Shown: positions 1 to 8,219 of the stretch, in pieces
Layout: each line of letters opens with the position of its first letter
Numbering within the stretch: position 1 is the stretch's first letter
NCBI RefSeq assembly: GCF_002409645.1
Contig: NZ_DHNR01000031.1
Span: 165,169-229,168 of the forward strand
Length of the DNA stretch: 64,000 bases
Source: Acetobacter sp. UBA5411
Lineage (GTDB): Bacteria > Pseudomonadota > Alphaproteobacteria > Acetobacterales > Acetobacteraceae
Direction: 5' to 3'
Notes under the pieces: generated by a model
Told to the model about the DNA's origin: nothing
The model's database searches: none
What the model saw: the letters and a program-made list of their open reading frames with translations, nothing else
Translations under genes and position numbers: made by a program

Positions 1-134
1 CGTTTCTGATCCATCCACAGTTCAGGGACAGACAGACGGCCTATTTTTCTGAAACATTCGAACTGCCCGACAATCAGCCCACTGCTCCAGCAGCGGCTGA
101 CGCCATGGTGGATTATCTCAGGCGTTGTGCCTGA
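1..134 (+). CDS. 3' end of an unidentified gene, cut by the window start
   Basis: Reading from base 3 there are 43 codons without a stop, ending in TGA at 132-134, with protein-like composition; the last residues are DAMVDYLRRCA. The rest of the gene lies outside the window, so no family can be named. It would converge on the neighbouring glycosyltransferase, with the two 3' ends overlapping by 22 bases. This could still be a chance open frame, because 43 codons is short. Confidence 0.4.
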   Translation, partial: FLIHPQFRDRQTAYFSETFELPDNQPTAPAAADAMVDYLRRCA

Positions 135-1204
135 ACAATCTGTTCCACACGTTCTACGATGTCGTGCCCCGTGGCGTCGAAACGCTCGGCGCTAAATCGT
201 TCGAGCACCCGCTGACGTCCCTTCTGTCCCCATTCTGACAGTTTGTCAGGTGAGCGGAGCAATTTTTCAAGCGCACTCGCCAAGGCCTGTGGATCACGGG
301 GTGGCACCACGCTTCCCATTTCTCCTGTGATGGTAAAGGGAAGTTCTCCCACCGCTGAAGTGATGACAGGCAGACCAGCAAGCATCGCTTCATGCGCCGC
401 CAGACACAGCCCTTCCCAGAAGGAGGGCTGCACATAGGCGTGCAGGGTCGCCAGAAAGTTTTTGGGATGCTCGACGTAGCCAGCCAGACGGACCGGCAGG
501 TTATCCCGTTTGATCAGGCCTTCCAGATGGGCGCGTTCTTCGCCTTCCCCCGCGATCGAGATTTCAAAAGGGGGCAGGTCATTCTTTTGACGCAGGAATG
601 TCAGTGCCTGACACAGAATATCGTAACCCTTGACCGGATGCAGGCGTCCGAGTGAACCGATACGCACGGGTTCGCCCGGTTGCCACGGCGTCGCCAGAGG
701 GACATTGGCGTCTGCACGGAAAATCGGCCAGCAGGTGAGTTGTTTGGCAGGAACTCCCAGCGTTTCCCGGGTCATTTTTTCCACACAGCAGGAGTCTGCG
801 ATCCAGAGAGAGATGCAGGACCGCAAAAGACGCAGCATTCTGGCATTGGCCGGTTTGAGGCGGGCTGAATGTTGCCAGCTGATCACCGGGCAGCGTCGAT
901 AGGCCCCGAGCAGTTGTCCCATCAGGGTCGCGCGGGTCAGGGAGGTCCAGATCACCGTTGGTGAAAATACCTCCATCTGTCGCATCAGCCAGAGAAAGGC
1001 GGCCAGATGATCCCCCGGAGCCCCATCCCGGACGTGCACGCGCAAACCATCCTGTTCCATTGAGGCGATGGCGCGTCCGTCCCTACGGCTGAGCGCGAAG
1101 ATTTCAACATGATGCCCGCGTTCACGCATGACTCGGGTTACGGCGGGTACAGGCAGGGCCGCTCCGCCGCCTTCTACCGAGTTGATAACGTAGGCGATCC
1201 TCAC
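113..1204 (-). CDS. Glycosyltransferase, family 4 (GT-B fold)
   Basis: Predicted cytoplasmic retaining glycosyltransferase that moves a sugar from a nucleotide donor onto a glycan or lipid-linked acceptor; donor and acceptor are not predictable. The N-terminus has the GT4 acceptor-domain pattern, with a beta strand followed by a GGGA loop. Further on come GSLGRLHPVKG (about residues 186-196), IAGEGEE, and the E-x7-E donor motif in FWEGLCLAAHEAM. At 363 aa it has the usual GT4 length. I place the start at GTG 1204: it overlaps the upstream gene's TGA by four bases (GTGA) and has a GAGGAAA ribosome site about 7 bases ahead. An ATG at 1228 is possible but lies inside the upstream gene without a good ribosome site. 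It is translationally coupled to the beta-propeller gene. Confidence 0.85.
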   Translation of the reverse strand: MRIAYVINSVEGGGAALPVPAVTRVMRERGHHVEIFALSRRDGRAIASMEQDGLRVHVRDGAPGDHLAAFLWLMRQMEVFSPTVIWTSLTRATLMGQLLGAYRRCPVISWQHSARLKPANARMLRLLRSCISLWIADSCCVEKMTRETLGVPAKQLTCWPIFRADANVPLATPWQPGEPVRIGSLGRLHPVKGYDILCQALTFLRQKNDLPPFEISIAGEGEERAHLEGLIKRDNLPVRLAGYVEHPKNFLATLHAYVQPSFWEGLCLAAHEAMLAGLPVITSAVGELPFTITGEMGSVVPPRDPQALASALEKLLRSPDKLSEWGQKGRQRVLERFSAERFDATGHDIVERVEQIVQAQRLR

Positions 1205-2118
1205 TGTGCTTTCCTCTTTTCCCACCATTTTCCGATATGATGACGGAAATCGATCCCGGCACGCGCGGGTGCATTGCGCAGGATGCGCTTGGTATCAATA
1301 AGCGTGACGTCACCTGCGGCCGAGACTGTATGCAGGCCCGCTGTAAACGGATGTGCGCTCTTGGGCGCAGTTACCCGGAAACTCTCCTGAAAAGTCATCG
1401 ATTGATCAGGTGAAGTTGTGGTCGTCAAAAGGCGGATCGCCCCACCATAGGTCTCGGTGCAGTCCTGCATGGGAAGAATAAGCTGTCCATCCACGATCTG
1501 CGGTGTGCCGCCCATCCGGCTGCTTTCCGGTCCTCGTCTTAATGGCTGGACGGAAACATCCTTCCAGCTCCCGAGCAGCGTATCCGATCGTGCCAGTCGC
1601 AGAGCTGTCATACGATCAGAATGTGGAGAGGAAGGGGCGTAAAACATCCACCATGCGCCTGCGATAAAAATCGGAGAGGCATCGATGGCGGCATGAGGAA
1701 AACGAAATTCAGGAATGGCTTCCCACTCCCAGGGGAAACAGCGCGCCCGATAGAGAGTAAGCTTCCCCGAGCGGCAGGCTTCGGGCAGCATCCAGATTTC
1801 ACCGTCTGCTTCAAAGATAAACGGATAGGACAGGTGCCACGGTTCGGAAAGAACCTTTCCCTGTTCGATGATTTCCAATTCCTGATTTAGAATCAGGAGA
1901 TGGATTTCGCCTTTGCGCGTGCGATAATCATAATGTTCGACAAAGATATGCAGTCTGTTGTCTCGCCATATCCCGAACGGGTCCGCCAGAAAACGGTATG
2001 GACCGGGATTGGGAAGCCAGCGGATGGTAAATGGATCAAGGGAGCCAGCCCTGCAGAGAGCTGAAAATCCGGCCTGCACAACACCGATGCGCCAGATATC
2101 GGTTTTGAAGATACTCAT
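1201..2118 (-). CDS. GINT1_N-like five-bladed beta-propeller protein
   Basis: This 305-aa protein resembles the N-terminal domain of plant glucosamine inositolphosphorylceramide transferase 1 and the bacterial proteins grouped with it. These have a furanosidase-like five-bladed propeller fold and sit in polysaccharide gene clusters. Visible features are the FLADPF motif near residue 43, IFVEHYDY, the proline-rich MLPEA segment, an IDASP-type blade strand near 146, and the HPFTAGLHT segment near the C-terminus. There is no signal peptide, so it is probably cytoplasmic. Its 3' end overlaps the GT4 gene by four bases, so the two are co-translated and likely act on the same glycan. The biochemical activity of the bacterial members is not known to me, so I assign none. 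Confidence 0.7.
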   Translation of the reverse strand: MSIFKTDIWRIGVVQAGFSALCRAGSLDPFTIRWLPNPGPYRFLADPFGIWRDNRLHIFVEHYDYRTRKGEIHLLILNQELEIIEQGKVLSEPWHLSYPFIFEADGEIWMLPEACRSGKLTLYRARCFPWEWEAIPEFRFPHAAIDASPIFIAGAWWMFYAPSSPHSDRMTALRLARSDTLLGSWKDVSVQPLRRGPESSRMGGTPQIVDGQLILPMQDCTETYGGAIRLLTTTTSPDQSMTFQESFRVTAPKSAHPFTAGLHTVSAAGDVTLIDTKRILRNAPARAGIDFRHHIGKWWEKRKAQ

Positions 2119-2417
2119 CCCTTATATGCTAGCATGATTTGCTGTTTTTCTCTCCATTGAGGCAATACTCCTATTGTAAGAGGAGGCATCCCTTCTCGCG
2201 AAAATAAAATGTATCCTGATAATTATTATAATTTTTACATGAAAGGATGAAATCCTATTGGTGGGTTTGATAGTTTTTCTTAAACTTTCCTATATGAAAA
2301 ATGAAATTTTTATTGCGAGTATTTTTGAGTTGAGATCAATTCAGCTATGATCCCATGCATTATGTTTTTGTAAAACACATGAGTAAACAAAAGTATTTGT
2401 AAATATATTATCTCGTA
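2119..2417. other. AT-rich intergenic region
   Basis: About 300 bases, clearly richer in A and T than the flanking genes, with long A/T runs between 2205 and 2400. No convincing open frame or strong hairpin is visible. It lies downstream of the GT2-GT4 fusion and upstream of the beta-propeller gene (all leftward), so it probably holds the promoter of the propeller/GT4 pair. I could not pick out a clear -35/-10 pair. Confidence 0.5.
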
Positions 2418-4823
2418 TTATTTCTGTAGAACTTCTAGCAATGCCTCGCCAAATCGCTCAGGCGAATAACCTTCGCTAATCAGCTCCTTTCCGGCACTCG
2501 AACGTGCTTGCCACAGCACATCATCTTTCAGTAACGTCAGAAGCGCGTCAGCAAACAGAGCTGCCGTCTCGGCTATGACCGCCACATCTCCCAATCCGGC
2601 AATACCTTCCGCGCCAACCGATGTTGTAACGAGCGGCAGTCCCTGATGCAGCGCTTCCAGAACCTTGTGCTTCACACCCGCGCCGAAACGCAGAGGTACG
2701 GCGGCCACGCGTGAGGTGGCGTAGAGCCGCGTCAGTTCCTCATCCGACACAAAACCTGTGACGGTGACATTCGAACTGGCCAGCGCACGGACTTCGGCGG
2801 CGGGTTTCGATCCGGCGAGGATCAGGCGCACATCCGGCACGCGCTGACGCACCAGCGGCATGATCTCCCGCACCAGCCAGAGCGCGGCATCGACATTGGG
2901 CGGGTGACCAAACCCACCGACAAACAGGATAGTTTTGCCAGACGTAACGGGGCGTTCCGAGCGGTCCGGAGTGAAGCAGAACGGCACGATGGCATGAGGC
3001 TGCGCGTTGGGCGCAAGTTCGCGCACGAGATTGGCTTCGTATTGCGACAGATAGAGCACGGCATGAAACTGTGGCCACAGCCATGTCTCAAGCCGCCGCA
3101 TGGTGAGCGCATCCTCGCAGGTCTGTCGGTCTTTTGTCACCTCTGCCTCGCGTTCCAGCCGCAGGAAGTGAATGTCGTGACCGTAATAGGAGCGGCACGC
3201 GTCGGTGTTGAGCACCACATCCGGCAGAAAGGCGCGGGCGATGGTGGGACGCATGATCATGACATGGTCGAGATCGGAGCCGTTTTCTGTAATCCACGAG
3301 GGAAAATCACAGGGATTCGTTTCGTCGAGGATCTCCACGCCCAGACGTTCGAGCGCAGGAGAGTAGTGGTTGCGCTGGCGGTTTTCAGGCCAGAATTTCA
3401 CCAGCCATCCCGCGTGCATGAGGGCGCGGATCACGTCCATGGTCGTGCGGGAACCTGCGTCGCGGTCAGGCTCGGGCACATAATGGTCGATGATGAGAAT
3501 GGTCTTGCGGTCCCGGGCATGGGACGCGGCGCGCAGAAAGTGCGTTGCGGGCGGAAAGTGTTGCGCTTGTAGCGCGTCACGCCATCGGTCCAGCATCAGT
3601 TGTCGGTTACGGACCTGATACGCCTTGACGCCGCTGGTCTCGTCCGTTCCGTGCGAGACGCCTTCATGGTGGATGACCGCCGAGGTTGGTTCGAATACCA
3701 CGCGCAGTCCGGAGGCACGGATACGGAAAGCGAGGTCCGTATCCTCGTAATAGGCGGGAGCAAAGGCTTCATCGAAGCCGCCGAGGGAGTCGAATAGGTC
3801 TCGACGCAGCATGATCGACGCGCCGGAAATGTAATCCACATCACGGGGATAGCTGTAGGCGGCCCGGTCGGGATGTGGATCGTTGCGGCCGAAATTCCAG
3901 CCTGACGCATCGTTCCAGATGATGCCGCCCGCTTCCTGTAACCGCCCATCCGGGTAGAGCAGCTTCGAGCCGGTCAGACCGATGCTCTCGTCGGTTTGCA
4001 GGCGGGACAGAAGAGCGTCAAACGTGCCGGGCAGTACTTCCGTGTCGTTGTTGAGCAGGTGAAGCCATGTGCCGGACGCCGCTTTTGCCGTTTCGTTGCA
4101 GTTCTTCAGAAAGCCCAGATTTTCGCTGCGTTCGATCAGCACCAGCCCTTCAATGGCACGCAGGACAGCAACAGCCGGGTCGCCGGAAGCATCTTCCGCG
4201 ACAATCACTTCATAAGGGCAGGACGGCGGATGGCGCATGATGGAGCGCAGGCATTGCAGCGTGACGGGAACCTGCCCATAGCTCGGAATGACAATGCTCA
4301 GTACCGGGAAAGCGTGGCGCGGGAAGCGGAGAGGGGTGTGATCTTCTTTGACTGGGTGGGAAGTACGTTTGCTCTGGCGGGCTGCCTGCACCTCTGGCTC
4401 GGCGGTCTCTTCTTCACGGAGAGGCGTTGTCGTGCGCCTACCTCCGGAGTGACGCAGACGATCTGGGAGCTGACCATTCACAAGATTTCGGCAGGAACGG
4501 GCCGACTCACGCAGCAGGTGCTTCAGGCGCGGGGAGTGTTCAAGGACTTTCCGGGCAGGACCGGTGAGACGCCAGAACGTGCTGTTTTCATAGGCCTGTA
4601 TCTGGCGTTGCAGTGCCTCGACTGTGGCTTCCGACTGCTCGAACGCGATGGCCCGGAGGCGGAGCCGTGTCAGTTCATCCTGTAGACCGGACGAGCCTGT
4701 CTTTTTGTCTTCCGAAGTGGGGATGTCGGGATTGTCGGGAGAAAAGGACACTGCGGAATCTGGCCTCGGAAACGGAAGAAGGCTTTCCGCTGTCACCCGG
4801 CTGCAAGTGCTGGCGCGTCCCAT
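2418..4823 (-). CDS. Bifunctional glycosyltransferase, GT2 fused to GT4
   Basis: An 801-aa fusion. Residues about 45-75 are helical and likely coiled coil, followed by the STFWRLTGP motif often seen just before catalytic domains in O-antigen and capsule glycosyltransferases. From about residue 170 a GT2 (GT-A) domain begins with LSIVIPSYG; it contains the NNDTEV metal/nucleotide site and ends with the GGFDEAF...YEDTDLAFR motif. From about 440 a second, GT-B/GT4-like domain starts at ILIIDHYVP and carries FVGGFGHPPN and AGVKHKVLEALHQGLP. Such two-headed enzymes add two sugars in sequence to surface polysaccharide. No membrane segment is seen. The same-strand genes downstream are probably part of the same glycan locus, although a 300-base gap separates them. 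Confidence 0.88.
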   Translation of the reverse strand: MGRASTCSRVTAESLLPFPRPDSAVSFSPDNPDIPTSEDKKTGSSGLQDELTRLRLRAIAFEQSEATVEALQRQIQAYENSTFWRLTGPARKVLEHSPRLKHLLRESARSCRNLVNGQLPDRLRHSGGRRTTTPLREEETAEPEVQAARQSKRTSHPVKEDHTPLRFPRHAFPVLSIVIPSYGQVPVTLQCLRSIMRHPPSCPYEVIVAEDASGDPAVAVLRAIEGLVLIERSENLGFLKNCNETAKAASGTWLHLLNNDTEVLPGTFDALLSRLQTDESIGLTGSKLLYPDGRLQEAGGIIWNDASGWNFGRNDPHPDRAAYSYPRDVDYISGASIMLRRDLFDSLGGFDEAFAPAYYEDTDLAFRIRASGLRVVFEPTSAVIHHEGVSHGTDETSGVKAYQVRNRQLMLDRWRDALQAQHFPPATHFLRAASHARDRKTILIIDHYVPEPDRDAGSRTTMDVIRALMHAGWLVKFWPENRQRNHYSPALERLGVEILDETNPCDFPSWITENGSDLDHVMIMRPTIARAFLPDVVLNTDACRSYYGHDIHFLRLEREAEVTKDRQTCEDALTMRRLETWLWPQFHAVLYLSQYEANLVRELAPNAQPHAIVPFCFTPDRSERPVTSGKTILFVGGFGHPPNVDAALWLVREIMPLVRQRVPDVRLILAGSKPAAEVRALASSNVTVTGFVSDEELTRLYATSRVAAVPLRFGAGVKHKVLEALHQGLPLVTTSVGAEGIAGLGDVAVIAETAALFADALLTLLKDDVLWQARSSAGKELISEGYSPERFGEALLEVLQK

Positions 4824-4923
4824 GGCCGGTGAGGCTCAAGCCCTATGTCGCTCCTCATACAGGGCAGCACGTCCAAAGGAAATGGATCGTTAATATATCG
4901 TTTCTGATTATTGGCTTTGAGAC

Positions 4924-5361
4924 TTAGCTTGCGAGAGCGTCTTCGGGAATGCGGGCAATCAGTTCCAGCTCGATTTCAACTTCGGGTCGATCGAATTTCT
5001 CAACCACGAGCACGGTGGTTGCCGGGCGGTTGTCACCCAACGCATTGCTGGCGAAACTGCCGCAGGATGAGAGTTCGCTGGCATCCTTGACGAGATAGAC
5101 CACGCGCACCACGTCCTGAAGTGACGCGCCGCGGGTTGAGAGAGCGGCGTCTCCTGCCGAGAAGGCCAGTCGGCACTGGTCACTGATACGGGGCGGAAAA
5201 TCGCCTGTCCGGGAGTCAAATCCGCGCAGATGGCGCACACGCACTCCTTCGTGAGAATTCTCGTAGCTTGGCTGAACAGTATCGAGGCACAACAGTGAGT
5301 CTACGGGAGCATTGTCCGGTCGATCATATCGGGTCCGCATGAGGGCTGTTGCTGCTTCCAT
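4924..5361 (-). CDS. RidA (YjgF/YER057c/UK114) family protein
   Basis: Rid proteins hydrolyse reactive enamine/imine intermediates released by PLP enzymes, or act in related deaminations. This copy has 145 aa. The C-terminus carries the RPATTVLVV strand and the EIELELIAR segment, whose arginine (about residue 136) aligns with the catalytic arginine of RidA. The N-terminus is longer than in archetypal RidA (about 128 aa), so it may belong to one of the Rid1-7 subgroups with other substrates. It stands alone, divergent from hprK across about 146 bases that must hold both promoters. Confidence 0.8.
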   Translation of the reverse strand: MEAATALMRTRYDRPDNAPVDSLLCLDTVQPSYENSHEGVRVRHLRGFDSRTGDFPPRISDQCRLAFSAGDAALSTRGASLQDVVRVVYLVKDASELSSCGSFASNALGDNRPATTVLVVEKFDRPEVEIELELIARIPEDALAS

Positions 5362-5507
5362 TTCGGTTGTCCTTTATGGTCGGGTCTCATCTGCGTATGA
5401 CACAGATCGGCGACACAAAATTGTCATAATCCGAAAAGAGCGGCAAAGCAAAGATGTTTCTCTGGAGGAACGCTATTGGATCGTAACGATTTCAGAATGG
5501 GAGCGCC

Positions 5508-5975
5508 ATGACTGTCTGTGATGGCGTGCAAAGATTTCACGGCGGATGCGTCGCACGACGCGGGCAGGGTGTACTGATTCTGGGGGCATCCGGCACCGGG
5601 AAGTCTGACCTTCTGCTTCGGCTGCTGACTCGCGGTTATGATCTGGTGGCGGATGACCGGATCGAGATGGAAAATGGTCTTGTCCGGGCACCTGCGACGT
5701 TGCGGGGACTTGTCGAGGTTCGTGGGTGGGGGATCGTGCGACGTTCCTTTGTGCCGGAGGTCACGCCTCGTCTGACTGTAAGGCTGATCCGGCAGGGAGA
5801 GGCGTTTTCCCGGTTGCCGGAAGAAGGGCTGACTGACGGAGAAACGGGACTGCCGGTCCTGATGCTGGATGGCATGATGGCTTCCGCGCCGGAGCGGATC
5901 GACATGGCGCTGGACTGTCTGGAGGGGCGAGCCTTTCTCCTGCCGCAGAGCGCCATGCTGGTCCGTGATGACTGA
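5508..5975 (+). CDS. hprK: HPr kinase/phosphorylase, short alphaproteobacterial form
   Basis: Phosphorylates and dephosphorylates the regulatory serine of HPr. At 155 aa it is the C-terminal catalytic domain only, as is common in Alphaproteobacteria. A Walker A loop, GASGTGKS, lies at residues 26-33; the ADDRIE acidic segment and the HprK signature VEVRGWGIV follow. The start ATG is preceded by GGGAG. It opens the PTS locus, and its target serine is conserved in the HPr at 7.8 kb. About 208 bases separate it from rapZ; open frames in that gap do not look protein-like. Confidence 0.92.
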   Translation: MTVCDGVQRFHGGCVARRGQGVLILGASGTGKSDLLLRLLTRGYDLVADDRIEMENGLVRAPATLRGLVEVRGWGIVRRSFVPEVTPRLTVRLIRQGEAFSRLPEEGLTDGETGLPVLMLDGMMASAPERIDMALDCLEGRAFLLPQSAMLVRDD

Positions 5976-6183
5976 GGGCGACAAAAATGTGTCAGAGAGG
6001 TGGCGGCTTCTGGTATGGTCTACCGAGAGCCAGAGAACGGTGCTGTGTTGACCATCATTCTCCAGGCGTGTTCCGGTTGGGATATGAGGCGGCGGTCCCC
6101 GATGACGCCGCTGTCCGGGAAGCGTGGTCGCAGGCCGATTCTGCGTTGTTTTGTTCTCCATTTAGGGTGTTTGTCGGATTTCA

Positions 6184-7266
6184 ATGGTGACGTCTCAGAC
6201 TGCCGATGAGGTTCCTCTACGTCAGATCCTGCTTGTCACGGGTCTGTCGGGGGCAGGAAAATCCTCGATTCTCCGGATTCTGGAGGATCTTGGGCATGAA
6301 GTGATCGATAATCCGCCTCTTGGCATGCTGGATGAGATCGTGGCGCGAGGAAATCGCCCGATCGCGATCGGTGTGGATTCGCGGACCCGGGATTTTGACA
6401 CGTCAACGGTGCTGGAAGCCTTGGCGCGTCTGCGGATGAACCCGCATCTCAGGGCCGAACTGATCTACGCCGCGGCTGACGAAGCCACGCTTCTGCGTCG
6501 CTACACGGCGACCCGCCGCCGACATCCTCTCGCGCCGCATGGCAGCGTCAAGGAGGGGATCGACTCGGAAAGAGATCTGACGGGAAAACTCCGGGCCGGT
6601 GCCGATCTGGTCGTTGATACGTCCGACCTGTCGGCCCCGGAACTGCGTCGTCTGATCGAGACACGCTACGGCACGTGGCACAGCGGCCCGGATGAGGGAC
6701 TGACAGTTGTGTTGATGTCATTCGCCTTTCCGGCCGGCCTGCCACAGGAAGCGGACATGGTGTTCGACGCCCGTTTTCTCAGAAATCCGCATTACGACCC
6801 GGCGCTGGCGCCCCAGACAGGGCTCGATCGGCCGGTCGCGGCCTATGTCGAGGCCGATCCGGACTATGAGCCGTTTCTGAACCAGATCCTTGGAATGTTG
6901 CGTCTGGTCATTCCGCGCTTTGTGCTGGAAGGCAAGAAATACGCGACCATCGCAGTAGGCTGCTCGGGCGGGCGTCATCGCTCCGTCACGCTGGTCGAGG
7001 CGCTGGGCCGGAAACTGGCGGACATCTCCGACAGTCCGGGTGGGGAAGGGCCGGTGGCCGTCGTTCATCGGGAACTGGCGCGGCTCGGGATCGCCGGGCC
7101 GGATTCCGCTGCCTGGCGCTGGGCCAGAAAGCCGGCTGATGACAAGGCCGATCTTCAGACGGATCTGGCGGAACGGCTGGTGGACGTCGCCGTTGTGGAC
7201 AACAGTAACGTGAATACGGACGACAGAACGTCGGCGTCACATTCCATGGTGCGGGGAAACGCATGA
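6184..7266 (+). CDS. rapZ: RapZ/YvcJ-type nucleotide-binding protein (RNase adapter family)
   Basis: P-loop protein of the RapZ family; in Escherichia coli it guides RNase E to the GlmZ small RNA, and in other bacteria it binds nucleotides with less defined roles. A Walker A motif (GLSGAGKSS) lies at residues 20-28, with the YAAADEATLLRRY and RRRHPL segments and the C-terminal GCSGGRHRSV motif. It is about 75 residues longer than the E. coli protein (360 against 284 aa); the excess is mostly a hydrophilic tail after residue about 300. Its TGA overlaps the EIIA start (ATGA), so translation is coupled. Position between hprK and EIIA is the standard alphaproteobacterial order. Confidence 0.92.
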   Translation: MVTSQTADEVPLRQILLVTGLSGAGKSSILRILEDLGHEVIDNPPLGMLDEIVARGNRPIAIGVDSRTRDFDTSTVLEALARLRMNPHLRAELIYAAADEATLLRRYTATRRRHPLAPHGSVKEGIDSERDLTGKLRAGADLVVDTSDLSAPELRRLIETRYGTWHSGPDEGLTVVLMSFAFPAGLPQEADMVFDARFLRNPHYDPALAPQTGLDRPVAAYVEADPDYEPFLNQILGMLRLVIPRFVLEGKKYATIAVGCSGGRHRSVTLVEALGRKLADISDSPGGEGPVAVVHRELARLGIAGPDSAAWRWARKPADDKADLQTDLAERLVDVAVVDNSNVNTDDRTSASHSMVRGNA

Positions 7267-7799
7267 TCGGCATTGTACTCGTCACTCAGGGTGCTCTGGG
7301 TGTGGCCCTGCGGGACACGCTGGAGCATGTCGTCGGACCACAGGAGAGACTGGCAGTCGTCAGCGTGGGGCCGGATGATGATCTGCTGGCGCGACGTCTG
7401 GAACTGGAAGCCTGCGTCGCCGGCGTTGATGACGGCGATGGTGTGATGCTTGTGACCGACATGTTCGGGAGCACGCCGTCCAATCTTGCCGTCGCGATGA
7501 TGGAAGCGGGTCGGATCGAAGTGCTGGGAGGAGCCAATCTCCCGATGCTGGTCAAGCTGGCCCAGATGCGTGATCTGCATACGCTGGAAGAATGTGCGAC
7601 AGCGGCTGAACAGGCGGCCCATAAATATATCAGCCGCGCCTCTCATCTGCCTCTGCAATGTCTCGATGGAGCGCGCCGATGCTCCGAGGGCGCTGCGGGC
7701 GAGCCGATTCACATCTTCCCGTCTCTCTCTGACAAGCTCCGTCCCGAGCCGCTGGAGTCTGTCAGGCTGATGCCTGAACGGAAGGTCGCGGTCGGCTGA
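7263..7799 (+). CDS. PTS EIIA, mannose-family fold, lacking the phospho-accepting histidine
   Basis: Mannose-type EIIA domain of the partial PTS. The N-terminal strand MIGIVLVT is followed directly by Gln 9 (codon CAG). In family members known to me this position is the histidine phosphorylated by HPr, in a VTHG-type motif. The second conserved loop, VTDMFGSTPSNLA (about residues 61-73), is intact apart from a Gly-to-Ser change. The protein is 178 aa, about 45 longer than a typical single EIIA domain, with a C-terminal tail of no recognised fold. There is no EIIB or EIIC nearby, so it probably has a regulatory role. The start overlaps the rapZ stop (ATGA) and its own stop overlaps the ptsH start (TGATG). 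The missing histidine suggests it cannot take phosphate in the normal way. Confidence 0.85.
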   Translation: MIGIVLVTQGALGVALRDTLEHVVGPQERLAVVSVGPDDDLLARRLELEACVAGVDDGDGVMLVTDMFGSTPSNLAVAMMEAGRIEVLGGANLPMLVKLAQMRDLHTLEECATAAEQAAHKYISRASHLPLQCLDGARRCSEGAAGEPIHIFPSLSDKLRPEPLESVRLMPERKVAVG

Positions 7800-8107
7800 T
7801 GGAAGCCTCGGAGATGACGCTGACCCGGACGGTCACAATCGTGAACGCCAAGGGGCTGCATGCCCGCGCCTCGGCAAAGTTTGTTGCGGAAGCCGAGAAA
7901 TGGAATGCCGAAGTGACTGTCACTTACGGCAGCGAAGTGGTGTCTGCCTGTTCCATCATGGGGCTCATGCTGCTGGGAGCGGGTGTGGGCGCGACGATCA
8001 CCCTGTCGGCTATCGGCGTGCAGGCTGAGGAAGCCCTTGAGGCGCTGGACGCTCTTGTCGCCAGCGGGTTTGGGGAAGATACTGAGGCAGCCGCTGCGGC
8101 CGGCTAG
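7799..8107 (+). CDS. ptsH: HPr phosphocarrier protein
   Basis: Small PTS carrier that takes phosphate from EI on a histidine and is modified by HprK on a serine. His 21 sits in GLHARAS and Ser 52 in ACSIMGLM. The two are 31 residues apart, exactly as His15 and Ser46 are in classical HPr, so both sites look functional. At 102 aa it is slightly long because of the N-terminus. A second ATG at 7814, with GGAAG 8 bases ahead, would give a 97-residue protein that starts more like other HPr proteins, so the start is uncertain. It is coupled to the EIIA gene. Confidence 0.93.
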   Translation: MEASEMTLTRTVTIVNAKGLHARASAKFVAEAEKWNAEVTVTYGSEVVSACSIMGLMLLGAGVGATITLSAIGVQAEEALEALDALVASGFGEDTEAAAAAG

Positions 8108-8154
8108 AGCAACAGGTTTTCATTGTGGTTCATAAGTGCTGCGCCGGGCGATGA

Positions 8155-8181
8155 TCTGACGGATCCCCTGATCCGATCAGA
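8155..8181 (+). terminator. Hairpin between ptsH and ptsI, possible attenuator
   Basis: TCTGACGGATC pairs with GATCCG(A)TCAGA across a CCCT loop, with one bulged A. The tail CGTTTTCG is only weakly U-rich, so full termination is doubtful. It could lower EI expression relative to HPr or protect the upstream message. It lies in the only sizeable gap (about 110 bases) of the rapZ-ptsI run. Confidence 0.35.
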
Positions 8182-8219
8182 CGTTTTCGTATGGCCAGAT
8201 GAGGCCTGATGAGGATGAA

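Noticed and set aside
5976..6209. Small open frames in the hprK-rapZ gap
   Set aside because: Two overlapping frames of 67-69 residues lack protein-like composition and ribosome sites; rapZ starts at 6184.
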